Source of the DNA: Paraspadella gotoi
Taxonomy: Eukaryota; Chaetognatha
DNA length: 64,000 nt
Direction: 5' to 3'
Assembly: GCA_051294375.1 (NCBI GenBank)
Contig: CM119269.1
Location: 18,774,471-18,838,470 of the forward strand
In this document: positions 36,267 through 47,842 of the stretch, piece after piece
Layout: each line of letters starts with the position of its first letter
Position numbering within the stretch: position 1 is the stretch's first letter
Translations under genes and position numbers: made by a program
Notes under the pieces: generated by a model
Database searches by the model: none
What the model was told of the DNA's origin: nothing
Seen by the model: the letters and a program-made list of their open reading frames with translations, nothing else

Positions 36267-36753
36267 AAAAATTGCAATATTACTTGTTTTACTATATTAG
36301 ACTTTAAAATTTTTTTATTAAAGTTTCAGAATAAATGTTAATGTTTCTTTATATAAAGAATAAATATATATAAATAATATGTGTAATGGGGAGAGGGATG
36401 TTAGTGTTGTCTTCTGGAAATAGAGGGAGCATCTATACAACATAGGGTTAAAAGTTACTTCCTGACTTAGTTTTCTAATTAGATATTAGACATATTTGTT
36501 AAGAATTCATTTATTTTAAATTCAAAATATCTAGAAGTCTGAACAAGTTCCAAAAGGAATTATGTAAGATATCTATTAGAAAACTAGAGCAGAAAGTAAT
36601 CTAACCCTTTATTTCCGGAAGACAACACTAACGTTTAAAAAAAACTTAAATTAAATGAAATCCCCAAAAAAATGAATTCCTAAATATTAAATCTTTTAAA
36701 AACTAAAAAAAACTATAGATCGTGAAACAAGTAATTTTGAAATTTTCATATAA
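36267..36753. mobile_element. Palindromic MITE-C, full copy
   Basis: Outer ends ATGAAAA..TTACTTGTTT and AAACAAGTAA..TTTTCAT. Inner inverted pair GTTAGTGTTGTCTTCTGGAAAT (36400) / ATTTCCGGAAGACAACACTAAC (about 36611), then GGGTTA..AAGT / ACT..TAACCC. About 490 bp, nearly a complete palindrome. A one-ended copy is at 12900-12978 and a copy running off the window begins at 63618. Confidence 0.75.
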
Positions 36754-37639
36754 TTACCTTTTCTAGGTTAAAGATTCTTACTATATATATTATCCCTATA
36801 TATATGAGGGGTTGTTAGGAGTTAGAGGTGATCAGGTGTTAGGGGTGGTTAGGGGTTAGGGTGGTTTTTGAAAAACCAGTTATTTTTTTCTCGTAATTAA
36901 ATTTTCACACATTTTGTTGTTCGTTTCCGACTGGAAAATCTCAAACAGTCAATGTAAAATTTTACCGCAAAAGCGTAGGTATATTTGTTGTCCCTGCGTC
37001 ATGCGATCAGCTCGATATTTTATTTAGAGATTTCACGAACGCATGGTAATTGCACTCATCAAGAGGTAAGAAAAAAAAATTCTTTCAGCAACTCACTGAT
37101 TGGTTAACATATATTTTTAAAATTTGAAATTTAAATATACTTGAGTCCCTATCTGACTTTGTTAGGCTTTGCCGATGACCATTTGTTATTTTTACAATAC
37201 GGTGCCTCCTCAATCGGAAAGGAGGAAAGAAGAAAAACAATGTACGCTTTAAAAGACGTTAAATGACAACAATGGGGCTATTTTTTTCTAAAAACCAACC
37301 TGGCATTCGTTTAAGATTTGAATTCATTGTTTTATATATTAAAACGTCGTTGGAAAAATTGGAAAAATTCTCAAATGTTGATTAATGAATATCTTTCTCT
37401 TTCAAAAAATGGATTTTATAAAAAACGTATCTAGTGACTATATAATTAACTATATAATTATGAAAGGAAAATTTAGTCCTATAATTTAATTTAAGGGTTT
37501 TCTCTACATTGCCGTTGACTATGAAACAATCAAGTATTAAACGAGATAGAGATTGAATAAAAGAGAAACAAAAGGTTTTCTTCGAACGACAATGCCTACT
37601 AAAAAAAAGACAACTCCTAGCGCATAACGTCGAACGGTT

Positions 37640-37870
37640 AATGAAAAATGAAGTTCCCCTCGAGTCTTCGTCTCCGGAAACGCAGCTGATGCGCGGTGCC
37701 AAAGTCGTCTTGGCTTCTGCGCTAGTGGGCGGGGGCCCGGGACGAGAGGCTGTTGAAAGGGTGTGGACTGATGTTGCAAATAGGGAGCGTGAGAGTGCGC
37801 TGCGGAATGGTCAGAGGGTTTGCTTCTATTCTCTAACCATCCCCCATCCTTCCGTCGAGGTCCCCGCTTC
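37640..37870 (+). other. GC-rich open segment, unrecognised
   Basis: A frame from 37641 of ~80 codons before the Helentron-like start (MKNEVPLESSSPETQLMRGA..) in GC-rich sequence. It has no recognised domain and no clear splice sites. It could be an exon fragment or chance. Confidence 0.15.
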
Positions 37871-37877
37871 TATTTTT

Positions 37878-39505
37878 AGTCGGATCTGCTTATCAGCAGT
37901 TCCGACTCTATAACTCACTTTTTCGTTCCGTCGTCCGCCCCCTCAATATTGTCGGGCACACACTTATATCATGTCAGAACATCGAATTATGATAAATTAT
38001 GCAAAAAAAATGATGTCCGTCCGTCCGTCCGTCCGTCCTCCGTCCCGTCCGTCCGTCCGTCCGTCCGTCCGTCCGTCACCTTAGCAAAAAAACACCAATT
38101 ACTCGTGATTGGATGGATGGATTTTAATGAAATTTTGTGTGAGGATAGGTAAGTGTGTGATTGAGCTGGATATGAAGTTTCGATGGAATCGTCCGAGTGG
38201 AAATGAGTTTAAATGGAAAAAACAAAAAAAAATATTCACTATTTGAACACCAATTGCTCATGAGTGGATGGGCTGATTGACCTGGAATTTTGTATGTGGG
38301 TAGGAAAGTGTGTGATTGAACAGGAAATCAAGTTTCGATGGAATAGTTTGAGTGGAAATGAGTTTAAATGGAAAAAAAACAAAAAACCTGTTTTACTAAT
38401 TGATTATGCTCTTTTTTCCTTTTATATTAAATGTATATGCAGGATGTATTAATAAATCAAATAATTAATCAGTTAATTAATCAATTAGTAATAAATTAAT
38501 CAATAATTAATTAATTAGTCAATCAATCCGTCCATCCGTCTAATCTTAGCAAAAAGCTCCAAAAAACTCGTGATTGGCTGGTTGGATTGGAATTAAATTT
38601 TGTGTGTGAGTAGGAAAGTGTGTGTATAAAGCTGGATATAAAGTTTCGATGGAATCGTGTGAGTGGAAATTAGTTTAAATGGAAAAAAACATAAGTCGAA
38701 TTTACTAAAATCTTTTTACTTATTTTAACCAATAAATACTCTAATTAATCATAATTGGATGGATAGATTGAGTTGAAATTTTGTGTGTGGGTAGGAAAAT
38801 GTGTGACGAAGCTTGATATAAAGTTTCAGTGGAAACGTACCAGTGGAAATGAGTTTAAATGAAAAAAATATGAGTCACATTTACTTGAATCTTTTTATTT
38901 ATTTTTAACCCATGATAGATTGAGATGAAATTTTGTGAGCCAGTAGGAAAGTGAGTGAAGAAGCTAGATATAAAGTTTTGACGGAATGCAAGTTGAAAAA
39001 ATGATGCAAGTTGAAAAAATGAGCAAGTTAAAAAATCTAAAAAGCATAAGGACGTCGAATTGCATAAAAAGAGAGAGAGAGAGAGAGAAAGAGAGAGTGG
39101 AGAGAGAGAGAGTGAGAGAGTGAGAGAGAAAGAGAGAGAGTGGAGAGAGAGGAGTGAGAGAGAGAGAGAGAGAGAAGGAGACATAAAATAAAAAAATCTT
39201 AAAAGACTCAAGATCGAGCCAGAGCCCACTATCAAAGAAAATTAATGAAAAACCGGGAAAAAAACGAATGAATCATGCGATAACGAATTATTGATGTAAT
39301 AGTAATTGATTAAGGTAATACTATTGATTGATGTAATAGTAATTTATTGATGTAATAGGAATGATAATTGATTCGATGATAATCAATTATTGATGCGATG
39401 ATAGTCATTCACTGCTGTGATGATAGTCATTTACTGATGCGATGATTGTCATTCATTGATGCGATGATAGTCAATAAAACAAAAAATATGCGTGTATTGA
39501 GTGAA

Positions 39506-39536
<31 letters not shown>

Positions 39537-39996
39537 GAGAGAGAGAGAGAGAAAGATAGAGAATAAATCCACGAAAATCTCGGATGAAAATATGGGATTT
39601 TGTATTGAAAAAAAGCGCGGAATAAATGGTAATAATAAAAGTTTTTAGAAGGAAAAAAATAATCAGAATTTTTCAAAAAACAAACGATCACGCAGAGATC
39701 GGACAGAGAGGGACAGACACACACAGAGAGAAAAAAAGAGAGAGAGAGACAGCCGCTGCAAGAGAAAAGAGGAGAAGAAAGAGCGATATATAATAATTAA
39801 AAGAGAGAGAAAGAGAGAAGCTCTACAGCCCCTTTACTCGTTAAAGAATCAGCAGTACCACATGGCGCTGGACGTAGTGTGAGCTTTTCTTTTACCCAAG
39901 GACCCGGATTCGCACCCTGTTCGCGGCATCGTTTTTTACATTAGTGAGCCCACATTATATCTAAAATTTTTTTTAAAAAGAAAAAAAAGAAAAAAA

Positions 39997-40057
<61 letters not shown>

Positions 40058-40556
40058 AGCTGAGAGAGAAATCAGAAGAAGCAGTGACGGAGAAAAAGAG
40101 AGAGAGAGAGAGCGACATATATTTAAAAGAAAGAGAGAGAGAGAGCGACATATAAATTAAACGTTTTGTTTTGTAAATAAAACATAAACAAAACAATACG
40201 AATATTGATATGAAACATGAGAATTTTAAAGATCTTGATCTTAGAAGCCATATATGAAATTTCAACTCCCTTTGATATCACACTTTCAGAAGCCATGATT
40301 GCAAAAAAGCGTGACCGAAAGCTAAACCGAATCAAAATCGATAATAGAGGATATTTGTTTGTTTTGATAAAATGTAAACAAAACATTTAATAACTGTCCT
40401 GACTCAATTTTAAGGACATCGATGAGGACAAGCTGAATATAAATTAATAATTAAATTATTAATTAATTAATTAATTATCTATTAATTAATTAATTAATCT
40501 ATTGATTAATTAATTATCGTAGGCAGATCCGACACTTGTTTGCTCAAACTTGTTTT
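37878..40556 (+). mobile_element. Helentron-like non-autonomous element
   Basis: The 5' end AGTCGGATCTGCTTATCAGCAG.TCCGAC forms a hairpin. Next come TCACTTTTTCG, a (GTCC)n tract (38012-38080), at least five ~155-bp units (38093-38980, TTTCGATGGAATCGT..), several (GA)n tracts, a block related to 14.0-14.8 kb in reverse orientation, and TTAA-rich sequence. The 3' end is GGCAGATCCGACACTTGTTTGCTCAAACTTG. The 5' GTCGGATCTGC and 3' GCAGATCCGAC are inverted. The layout matches Helentron-associated elements (hairpin end, microsatellite, 150-160-bp core). No replicase/helicase frame. Confidence 0.65.
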
Positions 40557-40735
40557 ATAGTCATTCGTTTTACTTTAATACTTCAGGTAGCCAATTCCGG
40601 TAAACACTTCAATTAACATATTTTGAATTGACCTTTTTCATGGATGCAATAACAAACAAAACATCAGTTCAATTGAATTTAGAATCATTTTGTAGTTTCT
40701 TTCATTTTCGTTGCGTTTGAGATTAGAATGAAAAG

Positions 40736-41106
40736 TTTAATTAATTACTTATTTTCACTATGGAGTATCAGTGCATAAGAAACAAACAATTTTCAATTTT
40801 TTGCTTATTTTTCGACTTAATTTCTAATTTCTAAGTGGCTAAAAAAGACAAAACAAGAAAATGTAATAAATTTAAAAAAAAAGAAAGGTTAACCATAGAG
40901 AAAGAGAAAGAGAAAGTGTGTTTAAGTCAAAAGTCAAATGGACCAAATGACCGAAAACCCAAGAAAGGTTGCCCCCCCCCTCCAATCATGAAAGACTGAG
41001 TTCCAGGCGTCCAGGCGAACTCAGTCGAAATATATGGAATAAAATTGAAATTTTTCTGTTTCTTATGCACTGATACTCCATAGTGAAAATAAGTATTTAA
41101 TTAAGC
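40736..41106. mobile_element. Palindromic MITE, ~65-bp arms
   Basis: ACTTATTTTCACTATGGAGTATCAGTGCATAAGAAAC (from 40747) is inverted at 41058-41096. The interior of ~240 bp is non-coding. AATTAATTA flanks both ends, so the exact target duplication is unclear. Confidence 0.75.
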
Positions 41107-41299
41107 ATTCTATTAGTGCATGTGATGTCATCAAAGCAAGGAGAAAAATTTTTTTTAGTGTTTACAAACAACAGTTTTTAAAATAAAATTCGTTGTTTGT
41201 AAAGATAAAAAAAAAACCCTTCCCTCCTACGTTTATAATCCAATTAAATCTAATTAAAAAAAAAAAATCGCTGATTAAAAAAAAAAGTTCATCTTTGGT

Positions 41300-41910
41300 T
41301 GGTTTGGTTGCCTCGTCTCTTCTTTGCAAATTTATAATCAATGTTTCGGAGGGCTTTGTTGTTTTTTTTTTGGTTGTTGTCGTCGTCGACGTTGTTGTTC
41401 TCTTGTCGTCGCGTCGTCATCCGCCATCTTCCGCCGCCAGCGAAAATCCCGCGCTTCATTACCGCCTCTTGTTTTTTTAATCAGGCCTTTTGTTTGACGG
41501 AGGAAAGAGGGGGGGAGTGGAGGAGAAGGGCTGGGGACAGAGGAAGAAGGAAGAAAATCTGAGGAGAATCTGATAAATTTTGAGGAAAAGAGAGAAAATT
41601 AAAGCGTTTCTAAAGGGGAGAAAATGGCTGCCGGAGTTTGAAAGGATTTCTTGAAAAGATGCTTAATTTAAACAAGTCGACGCCATTCTGCGAATGAAAT
41701 GTGACGAAAGATTGAAAGGGAAGATAGAAAAGATGGGGGGGGGGCGTGGCGGAAAAGAAAGTCATTCGAAAAAGGACAACACAAATGGGGCCTTTGTTAA
41801 GAGAAAGTTTGGAAGGATTTTAATCCCATCGGAACAGATAGCTGTTGCGCAGCTGTCTTTTCTGTTCTGTTCTGCTGGCTGGTATCTTCTTCTCTTTCAC
41901 CCATGATAGA
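41300..41910. other. GC-rich block with (GTC)n, possible hidden 5' exon
   Basis: TCGTCGTCGACG, CCGCCATCTTCCGCCGCCAGC and purine-rich GGAGGAAAGAGG.. stretches stand out from AT-rich flanks. Frames of 60-95 codons have no recognisable content. A promoter/5' UTR is possible. From 41910 to 43240 only AT-rich sequence is seen. Confidence 0.2.
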
Positions 41911-43247
41911 TGGGCAAGTTACCTGGCCGTTTATCATGTTATTTAAAATATTTTTACATTTCCTGATAGGAAATGATGTCAATATTGTTAATACAATATT
42001 TCAAATCAATCGATCCTCGCGTTTAGAAATAATTCACATAAAAGGGTCATTTTCCACGCACAATTTTTAAAACAAATTGCGTTCGATAAATTTTCTTTTC
42101 GGTTCCACTCAAATTTTTAACTTCCGCCGAGTGACTTAATTGACAATAAAAAAATTTATTTTTTTAGATATCTTTTGAACCAAAAATGATAGAATGATGG
42201 GTCAGGTGTCTAATTAAAGCCCTAATTATTGGGCATCTTTTCCATATAATTTTTCTTGAACGTTTCAGAGGATTTTTTTAAATCTGGATCGGAATCTTAG
42301 TCAAAAGTATAACAACATTTAAAATTAATTTAAACACACTTGGCCAAATTTCAAAAAATAAAAAAATAAAGATTCTGAAAGAGAAAAGTTTGAATATTGT
42401 TTGTGATATAAGCGAAATTTTTCTTTGCTTCACACGTATATGTAAATACTAAGAATAATAAATTATCATTTTGATGAAAAGAAAAAATAAGCAAATTTTA
42501 TGTAGTAACCATAAAAAATATATTATTTAAATATGAAAATTAAGGAGTTAAAACTTTGTTTTGGCTAATTTAATAGGGCTAAAAGGCTCTAATATCAGAA
42601 TTATTAATTTGGTGCGAACAATTTTTATTAAAAAAAACCACTGCAGCCTTTCAATAACATGCAAATGAATGTTGCTGTATGGTGAAATTGTTGTTTTCAT
42701 TTTACCCTATAATACAAGTCTTTTATCAATAAAGAGGTAAATTACAAAGAAAATAAGGTATTTTAAGGCTCCATATTGATACTATAATATCAATGAATTT
42801 TCTTTGTTCCGGCAACGAAATGTACCTAAAACATTGTAGTTTCATTCATTCATAAAAATTTAAAGGGCATGTTTGGCAAAAACAGTAAGAAACAAAAATG
42901 ACAACAAATTATGACGTCAATTTCATTTTTTATCTGCTTGAAAGACAGCCTAAACCCAACAGAATCAAAATCAGAACAAGACCACTGCAAATATATTTGA
43001 CTTCAACAGTAAAAACCGCAAAATATAAAAAAATTAAAAAGAAATCCTATTGAAAGCCGTGTTTTCTTTTTAGTATTTTTTGGACAAGACCTTTATGTAT
43101 TTTTTTTGTTCCGGCTGAGTTGGATAGCTCAAACTCTGTATTTTCGAAAACTATCCATGCTTTTGAAATATTTTCTGCGCTACTGGTACAAAAATTGCTA
43201 GGAACCAAAGTTATCGAAAACCGGTTCGTTCTTTCTTTGTGGATAAT

Positions 43248-43430
43248 GCGCTAAGTGGGGCTGAAGAGTCCTATCCGCAACATCTTTCTCTAGCAGCCAT
43301 GGAACGGGTCCTGGGCTTGGAACCAAGCTTGAGGGTTTTCCACGCTCCCAAGGGTGGGTACCGGGTTGGGATTGAACCCAGTACCTAGTGGTAATGAGGT
43401 GAACCTAGGCAATGCCCGACTACATATTTA
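43248..43430 (-). repeat. tRNA-derived SINE
   Basis: On the minus strand GTAGTCGGGCATTGCCTAGG leads into a tRNA-like part with B-box GGGTTCAATCCC (about 43367-43378). The head is shared with repeats at 61588 and 62868. Confidence 0.5.
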
Positions 43431-43539
43431 CCCATGTCATGGATTCGACTTCGAGATTTTATTACCTAAAACGAAACAAAACGAATCAATTCATTTAGAA
43501 AATAAATCTTTCTGATTTTATCATCGAAAAAAAAAAACT

Positions 43540-44766
43540 TGCTGCGGTATTATTTCATACCCCGCTACTCTTCCAAGAATCAGCATCATCCGAAAACGGA
43601 GCATTTCAAACTAAATTTTCAAAATTCCAATTTCTTTCGCCGTTTTTTCCCCCGTGATTCGACGCCATCTTTTGTCCTCGTCACGATCGCGTTCTTTTTT
43701 TTTTCTGGCGACCGGAAGTCGCTGCCAGGATAGCAAGATTCAAATTTTCAGTTCCAGTCAGAAAAAAGGAATTCATCTCTTCCCACCTTTTCTCAATCCC
43801 CAAAAACCCCGTGGGTGTCACCTGTTACAGTTTTCAGCGGTGCACGACCCAATGTCTAAGTCGAGTAGCTGTCGGTTCTTCGTTTCTCTTCTGAAGGACG
43901 CTTGCAGGTCTCATGGTGAGCAAAGTCGACCTTCGACGCTTTCGTCGACGGTACAATTTGTTGGGGACCCGAATTTTTTTTCGGTTTCACAATTTTCGAC
44001 TGCGGGTTCAGCATTTAACATTTAACATTCAACATTTACGAAAAATTTCGATCTTCTTCAGGACTGTCTCAGGCGGGTGTTGTTCTGTGTCTAACGGAGG
44101 GATAAGGGTGCGGCGTTAACTTGACGGTCAACCTTAGTTACTCAATAGTAACAAATGCAAATGAAGATCGAGGATCGAAATATCAAGAAATTGAAATTGA
44201 AATTGAAGAAGCTGCGTCGTCGATCGAACGAAACTCCAACATCAAAGGATCTGCTGTAACCAGTGAATACAATAAAAACAACAACATTGATCGGTGAAAG
44301 CGACGGCGAACGTGTGAACGCATCGTGATTTTACATGAGAAAATCTTCAACTGTGATGCGGCTGTTGTTGTTGTTGTAGTGGAAGGGATTGGCATAAACA
44401 GTTTTATCTCAAAGGTGAACTGTAGAAATTAACTAATATAAGGCGGAATTTGAAGTAATGAAAATTAGTTTGTGTTTATTTGAATCCAGGGATCTACTAT
44501 ATTTAGTGGTTTACTAACCAAGGTTAGATATTATTTTGCCACAGTGGAATGAGATTTCATTTAAGACTTGTCGAGGCGAACCACTATTGCCAGGCACGCC
44601 AAAACTTAACCGATGTTGTCAGCTTGTGCCCCGGCGCCATTACACGTCGTTGCACGCAGAGAGAGAGAGAGAGAGAGAGACGCCCCCGCACGCCGTCGCA
44701 CGCTCCGCTTTCTGCTTGGGGGCAATCTTCTAATTTGCATAAAGAAATGTGAAAAGAAAGCGTCCG

Positions 44767-44840
<74 letters not shown>

Positions 44841-45215
44841 CTCGCTTTCTCTCGCTCTCGCTTTCTCACTCTTTCTATCTTTATATGTTTATGTCTCATT
44901 TTCTTTCCATTATATTTTTTCTCTCGAGATTCACGTAGCGTTTTTAATCTGATCTTTTCTTCCGCTTTTCGTCGCTGTCTTTGCCTCTTTCCTTCTGTTT
45001 CTGTTTGTCTATCTACGTATAGTATATCTTTTGTATCTGTATTTCTATTTGTCTGTAGGTTCATCTGTCTGTATTTTTCCTCAAGTTTTCTTCCAACCGG
45101 ATCGAAGACGCATTGTATTGACGTCAGCGTAGGATGAATTATAATTAACCAGCGACAATTTCTCAGAAAAAAAAAAACATGGAATGAAGTTATAAATCTT
45201 CAGAGAGAGAGAGAG

Positions 45216-45247
<32 letters not shown>

Positions 45248-46200
45248 AGAGAAAAAAAAAATTTAATGAAAACTTTCTCAAAAGCGAAGACAATGGGCCG
45301 TTGGGTCTTGCAATCGAGTGACTAATTAACCGATTTCTATGTTTAATTTTGTTACTAAGATTCTCTACGTGTACTAATATCCTTTTTTTTCTAAATAGGC
45401 TAATGACTAGTAGCTATTGAGGGAAATACAACGAATGAGAGCATCGTCATGGCGACCGAGAGAAACCGAGAGGGAAACCCATGTCTCTTCATTTTTCTTC
45501 GATGAGATTTTCAATTTCCCCCGCGTCGCCTCTGAACGATCGATTGTAGTACTACCGACATTGAAGATAAACAATTACGATGACATGGTCAATGGTCACG
45601 GACCATCAATGAGTTGATGACGAAGACGAAAAATACAATTTAAGATGAAGACGACGACGATGATGACGACGACGTTGATGATGACGTCGAAGACCATTGT
45701 ATCAGGCGTCGACAACAAAACCAAAACGACCGAGGAGCGAGACGACGCAATCAAAGTAGCGGCGCTTAAAACCGAAAGTTGCGGCGCTCCAGACCCAAAG
45801 TTTGCCACTCCTGTTGCCGATAATTGCCACGCCCAAAGACTGAAAAATGGGGACGTGGAGACTGCGATGGCCGATGACGAGAATGTGATCCGCTCTCCGC
45901 GAACTATCGCCTCGTCAATTATTTAGTAGATGTCTCATGAATCGGGGAAAACGACGGCGACGAAAGGCGGTATTGTGTATTGCGTCCACACTTCACGCTC
46001 TACACTCCGCAGTATCGACATTAACAAATCCAAGTTGCTCCTCAATACAATTTTTACATGACAAAGATCGGACTCCCCAAATCGCAGCGGGAAGTGGAGG
46101 AACCCGGAATTTCGTGGTGAGGGTTTCTCGTGGCTGCAACAACATTGTTCCTAATTTGTTTTCATTTTCTTTCCTTATTCTCTGGGGGCCCATCTAATCC
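43540..46200. other. GC-richer region with microsatellites, unresolved
   Basis: Includes (GA)n at 44660-44680, (CT)n at 44770-44837, (GA)n at 45201-45246 and GAC/GAT-rich sequence near 45640-45690. The longest non-repetitive frame is 45645-45926 (94 codons), ending ..DNCHAQRLKNGDVETAMADD.. with a stop. It lacks a recognisable domain, so I do not call it a gene. The region may carry non-coding exons of an unmodelled transcript. Confidence 0.25.
45645..45926 (+). CDS. Hypothetical small ORF, doubtful
   Basis: 93 residues starting MKTTTMMTTTLMMTSKTIVS. The first 20 residues come from a GAC/GAT repeat. The remainder is acidic and hydrophilic with two Cys. GC content resembles the exons of the two real genes, but no family, no signal peptide and no flanking splice structure support it. 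Chance in a GC-rich block is the main alternative. Confidence 0.15.
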   Translation: MKTTTMMTTTLMMTSKTIVSGVDNKTKTTEERDDAIKVAALKTESCGAPDPKFATPVADNCHAQRLKNGDVETAMADDENVIRSPRTIASSII

Positions 46201-46507
46201 TCGGCCGGTCTTTTCCCTTCTTTTTTTTTCTCCCCTCGCTCCTTCTTTTCTTCCAACTTTTCTCACTTTCTTTTTTTATCTTCCTTTCTCTCTTCTCCTT
46301 TTCCTATCTTTTCTTATTTTTTTCTTCCAACTTCTCTTCCTTTAATTTCACATTTTTTTCCTTCCACTTTCGCTTTTGTATTGAATTTTTAAGCCTTTTG
46401 GCTCCTTATGTTTTTCTTTGTTCATTCAGTCTATTTTCTCCGGTTCTTCTCTTTTCTACCTTCCAGTTTCCTTCATTTCCTTCTTTTCCCATGAAGAAAG
46501 CCATTAA

Positions 46508-46547
<40 letters not shown>

Positions 46548-46790
46548 CTCCTCGTCTTCTCTCTTCTCTCTCATCTCCTCTCTCTTCGTTTCTCTCTCTC
46601 TCTCTTATCAAATTTTGTTTCGATCCTTATCTTTTACGGAGTACGTCATTGACCACAAAATGGTTTCATGCCGAATATAAATTGAAAATTCAGAGTTGAT
46701 ATATTTTAATTTAATTGAATACGTAGAATACATAAAATAAAAGAAAGAGAGAAGAAATCAAATCAAGAAAAATACAGCCAAAAGGAAAGA

Positions 46791-46822
46791 AAGAAAGAAA
46801 GAAAGAAAGAAAGAAGAAAGAC

Positions 46823-46858
<36 letters not shown>
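46791..46858 (+). repeat. (GAAA)n microsatellite
   Basis: GAAA units with small interruptions, directly before MITE-B copy 2. Confidence 0.95.
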
Positions 46859-46888
46859 CAATAAGAACAAGAACGGTTATTCCAATGT

Positions 46889-47200
46889 GTTGCGCCGCAG
46901 TGACTTTATTTTAACGTGTATTTCCCTTTGATCGCATTATATGACATGACATGACATGATTAAAAAACTTTCTTCGCTCGTATTTATTCCTTATAGTTTT
47001 AGGAATTCCTGAAGGCGGGAAGTCCCTTTGATTTGAGGTTTTTTCTGTCATAACAAACGAGCTATCAACTATAGGCAAATTATATGCATTTTTAACGTAA
47101 GTGGGACAGACCAACAGACAGACATACCGACTGACAGACCGACCGACCGAAAAGTGACTAGAGTTAAGTTGAGTTGCTCCGCTAGTAATCGCGGCGCAAC
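46889..47200 (+). mobile_element. Small inverted-repeat element (MITE-B), copy 2
   Basis: GTTGCGCCGCAGTGA at the left and CGCGGCGCAAC at the right. The interior shares TGACATGACATGA, CTGAAGGCGG and ACCGACCGACCGA words with 5929-6257. Confidence 0.65.
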
Positions 47201-47627
47201 TGAAACGAAAGAAACCTAAAACAACATTAAAATAAAAAATGTTTCAAATTAAATAAAGGAAAAAAAAAAACCCGACATCGCCCAGAAACTTGATTTCATT
47301 TTCCAAACGTTCGTCGCCGTAGTTGTCGTCGTAGTTGTCGCCGTCGTCATTTTTTTTGGGGGCAATCGGCAGGAAAGGCGAAAAAATCTCAATAGTTGCA
47401 ATGGTTACGGTCTTCGCCTTGGGCGTCGTTGCCGTCAACAATCGACGTTGCATTTGGAAGAAATTGTAGTCGATCGTCGTCTGGGTTTTCGTCTCAGTTT
47501 TCGTCGTCATCAAAACAATAGTTTAGACCAATAATCTTTGTCACATATATGTGATATTAGATAAACAAGACTTGACCGTCTTTGACTCTCTACATTCCCA
47601 AGTTTTTTTGTCGTGGTCGTCGTCGTG

Positions 47628-47659
<32 letters not shown>

Positions 47660-47757
47660 TTTGGCATCACCATTATCGTTCGTCGCTGCATCGATTCGTT
47701 GGAAGGCGTTGTAGAAATCGCCCATTGAAAGGAAGACGGGAATACTGACTTGTTTGC

Positions 47758-47761
<4 letters not shown>

Positions 47762-47838
<77 letters not shown>
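47762..47838 (+). repeat. (GA)n microsatellite
   Basis: About 38 GA units. (CGT)n arrays lie close by at 47616-47660 and 48131-48162, and at 49598-49640. Confidence 0.97.

Positions 47839-47842
<4 letters not shown>

Noticed and set aside
44606-45137. Arg-Glu and Ser-Leu repeat proteins over (GA)n/(CT)n tracts
   Set aside because: Dinucleotide repeats of even period give open frames by composition alone; no splice or domain support.
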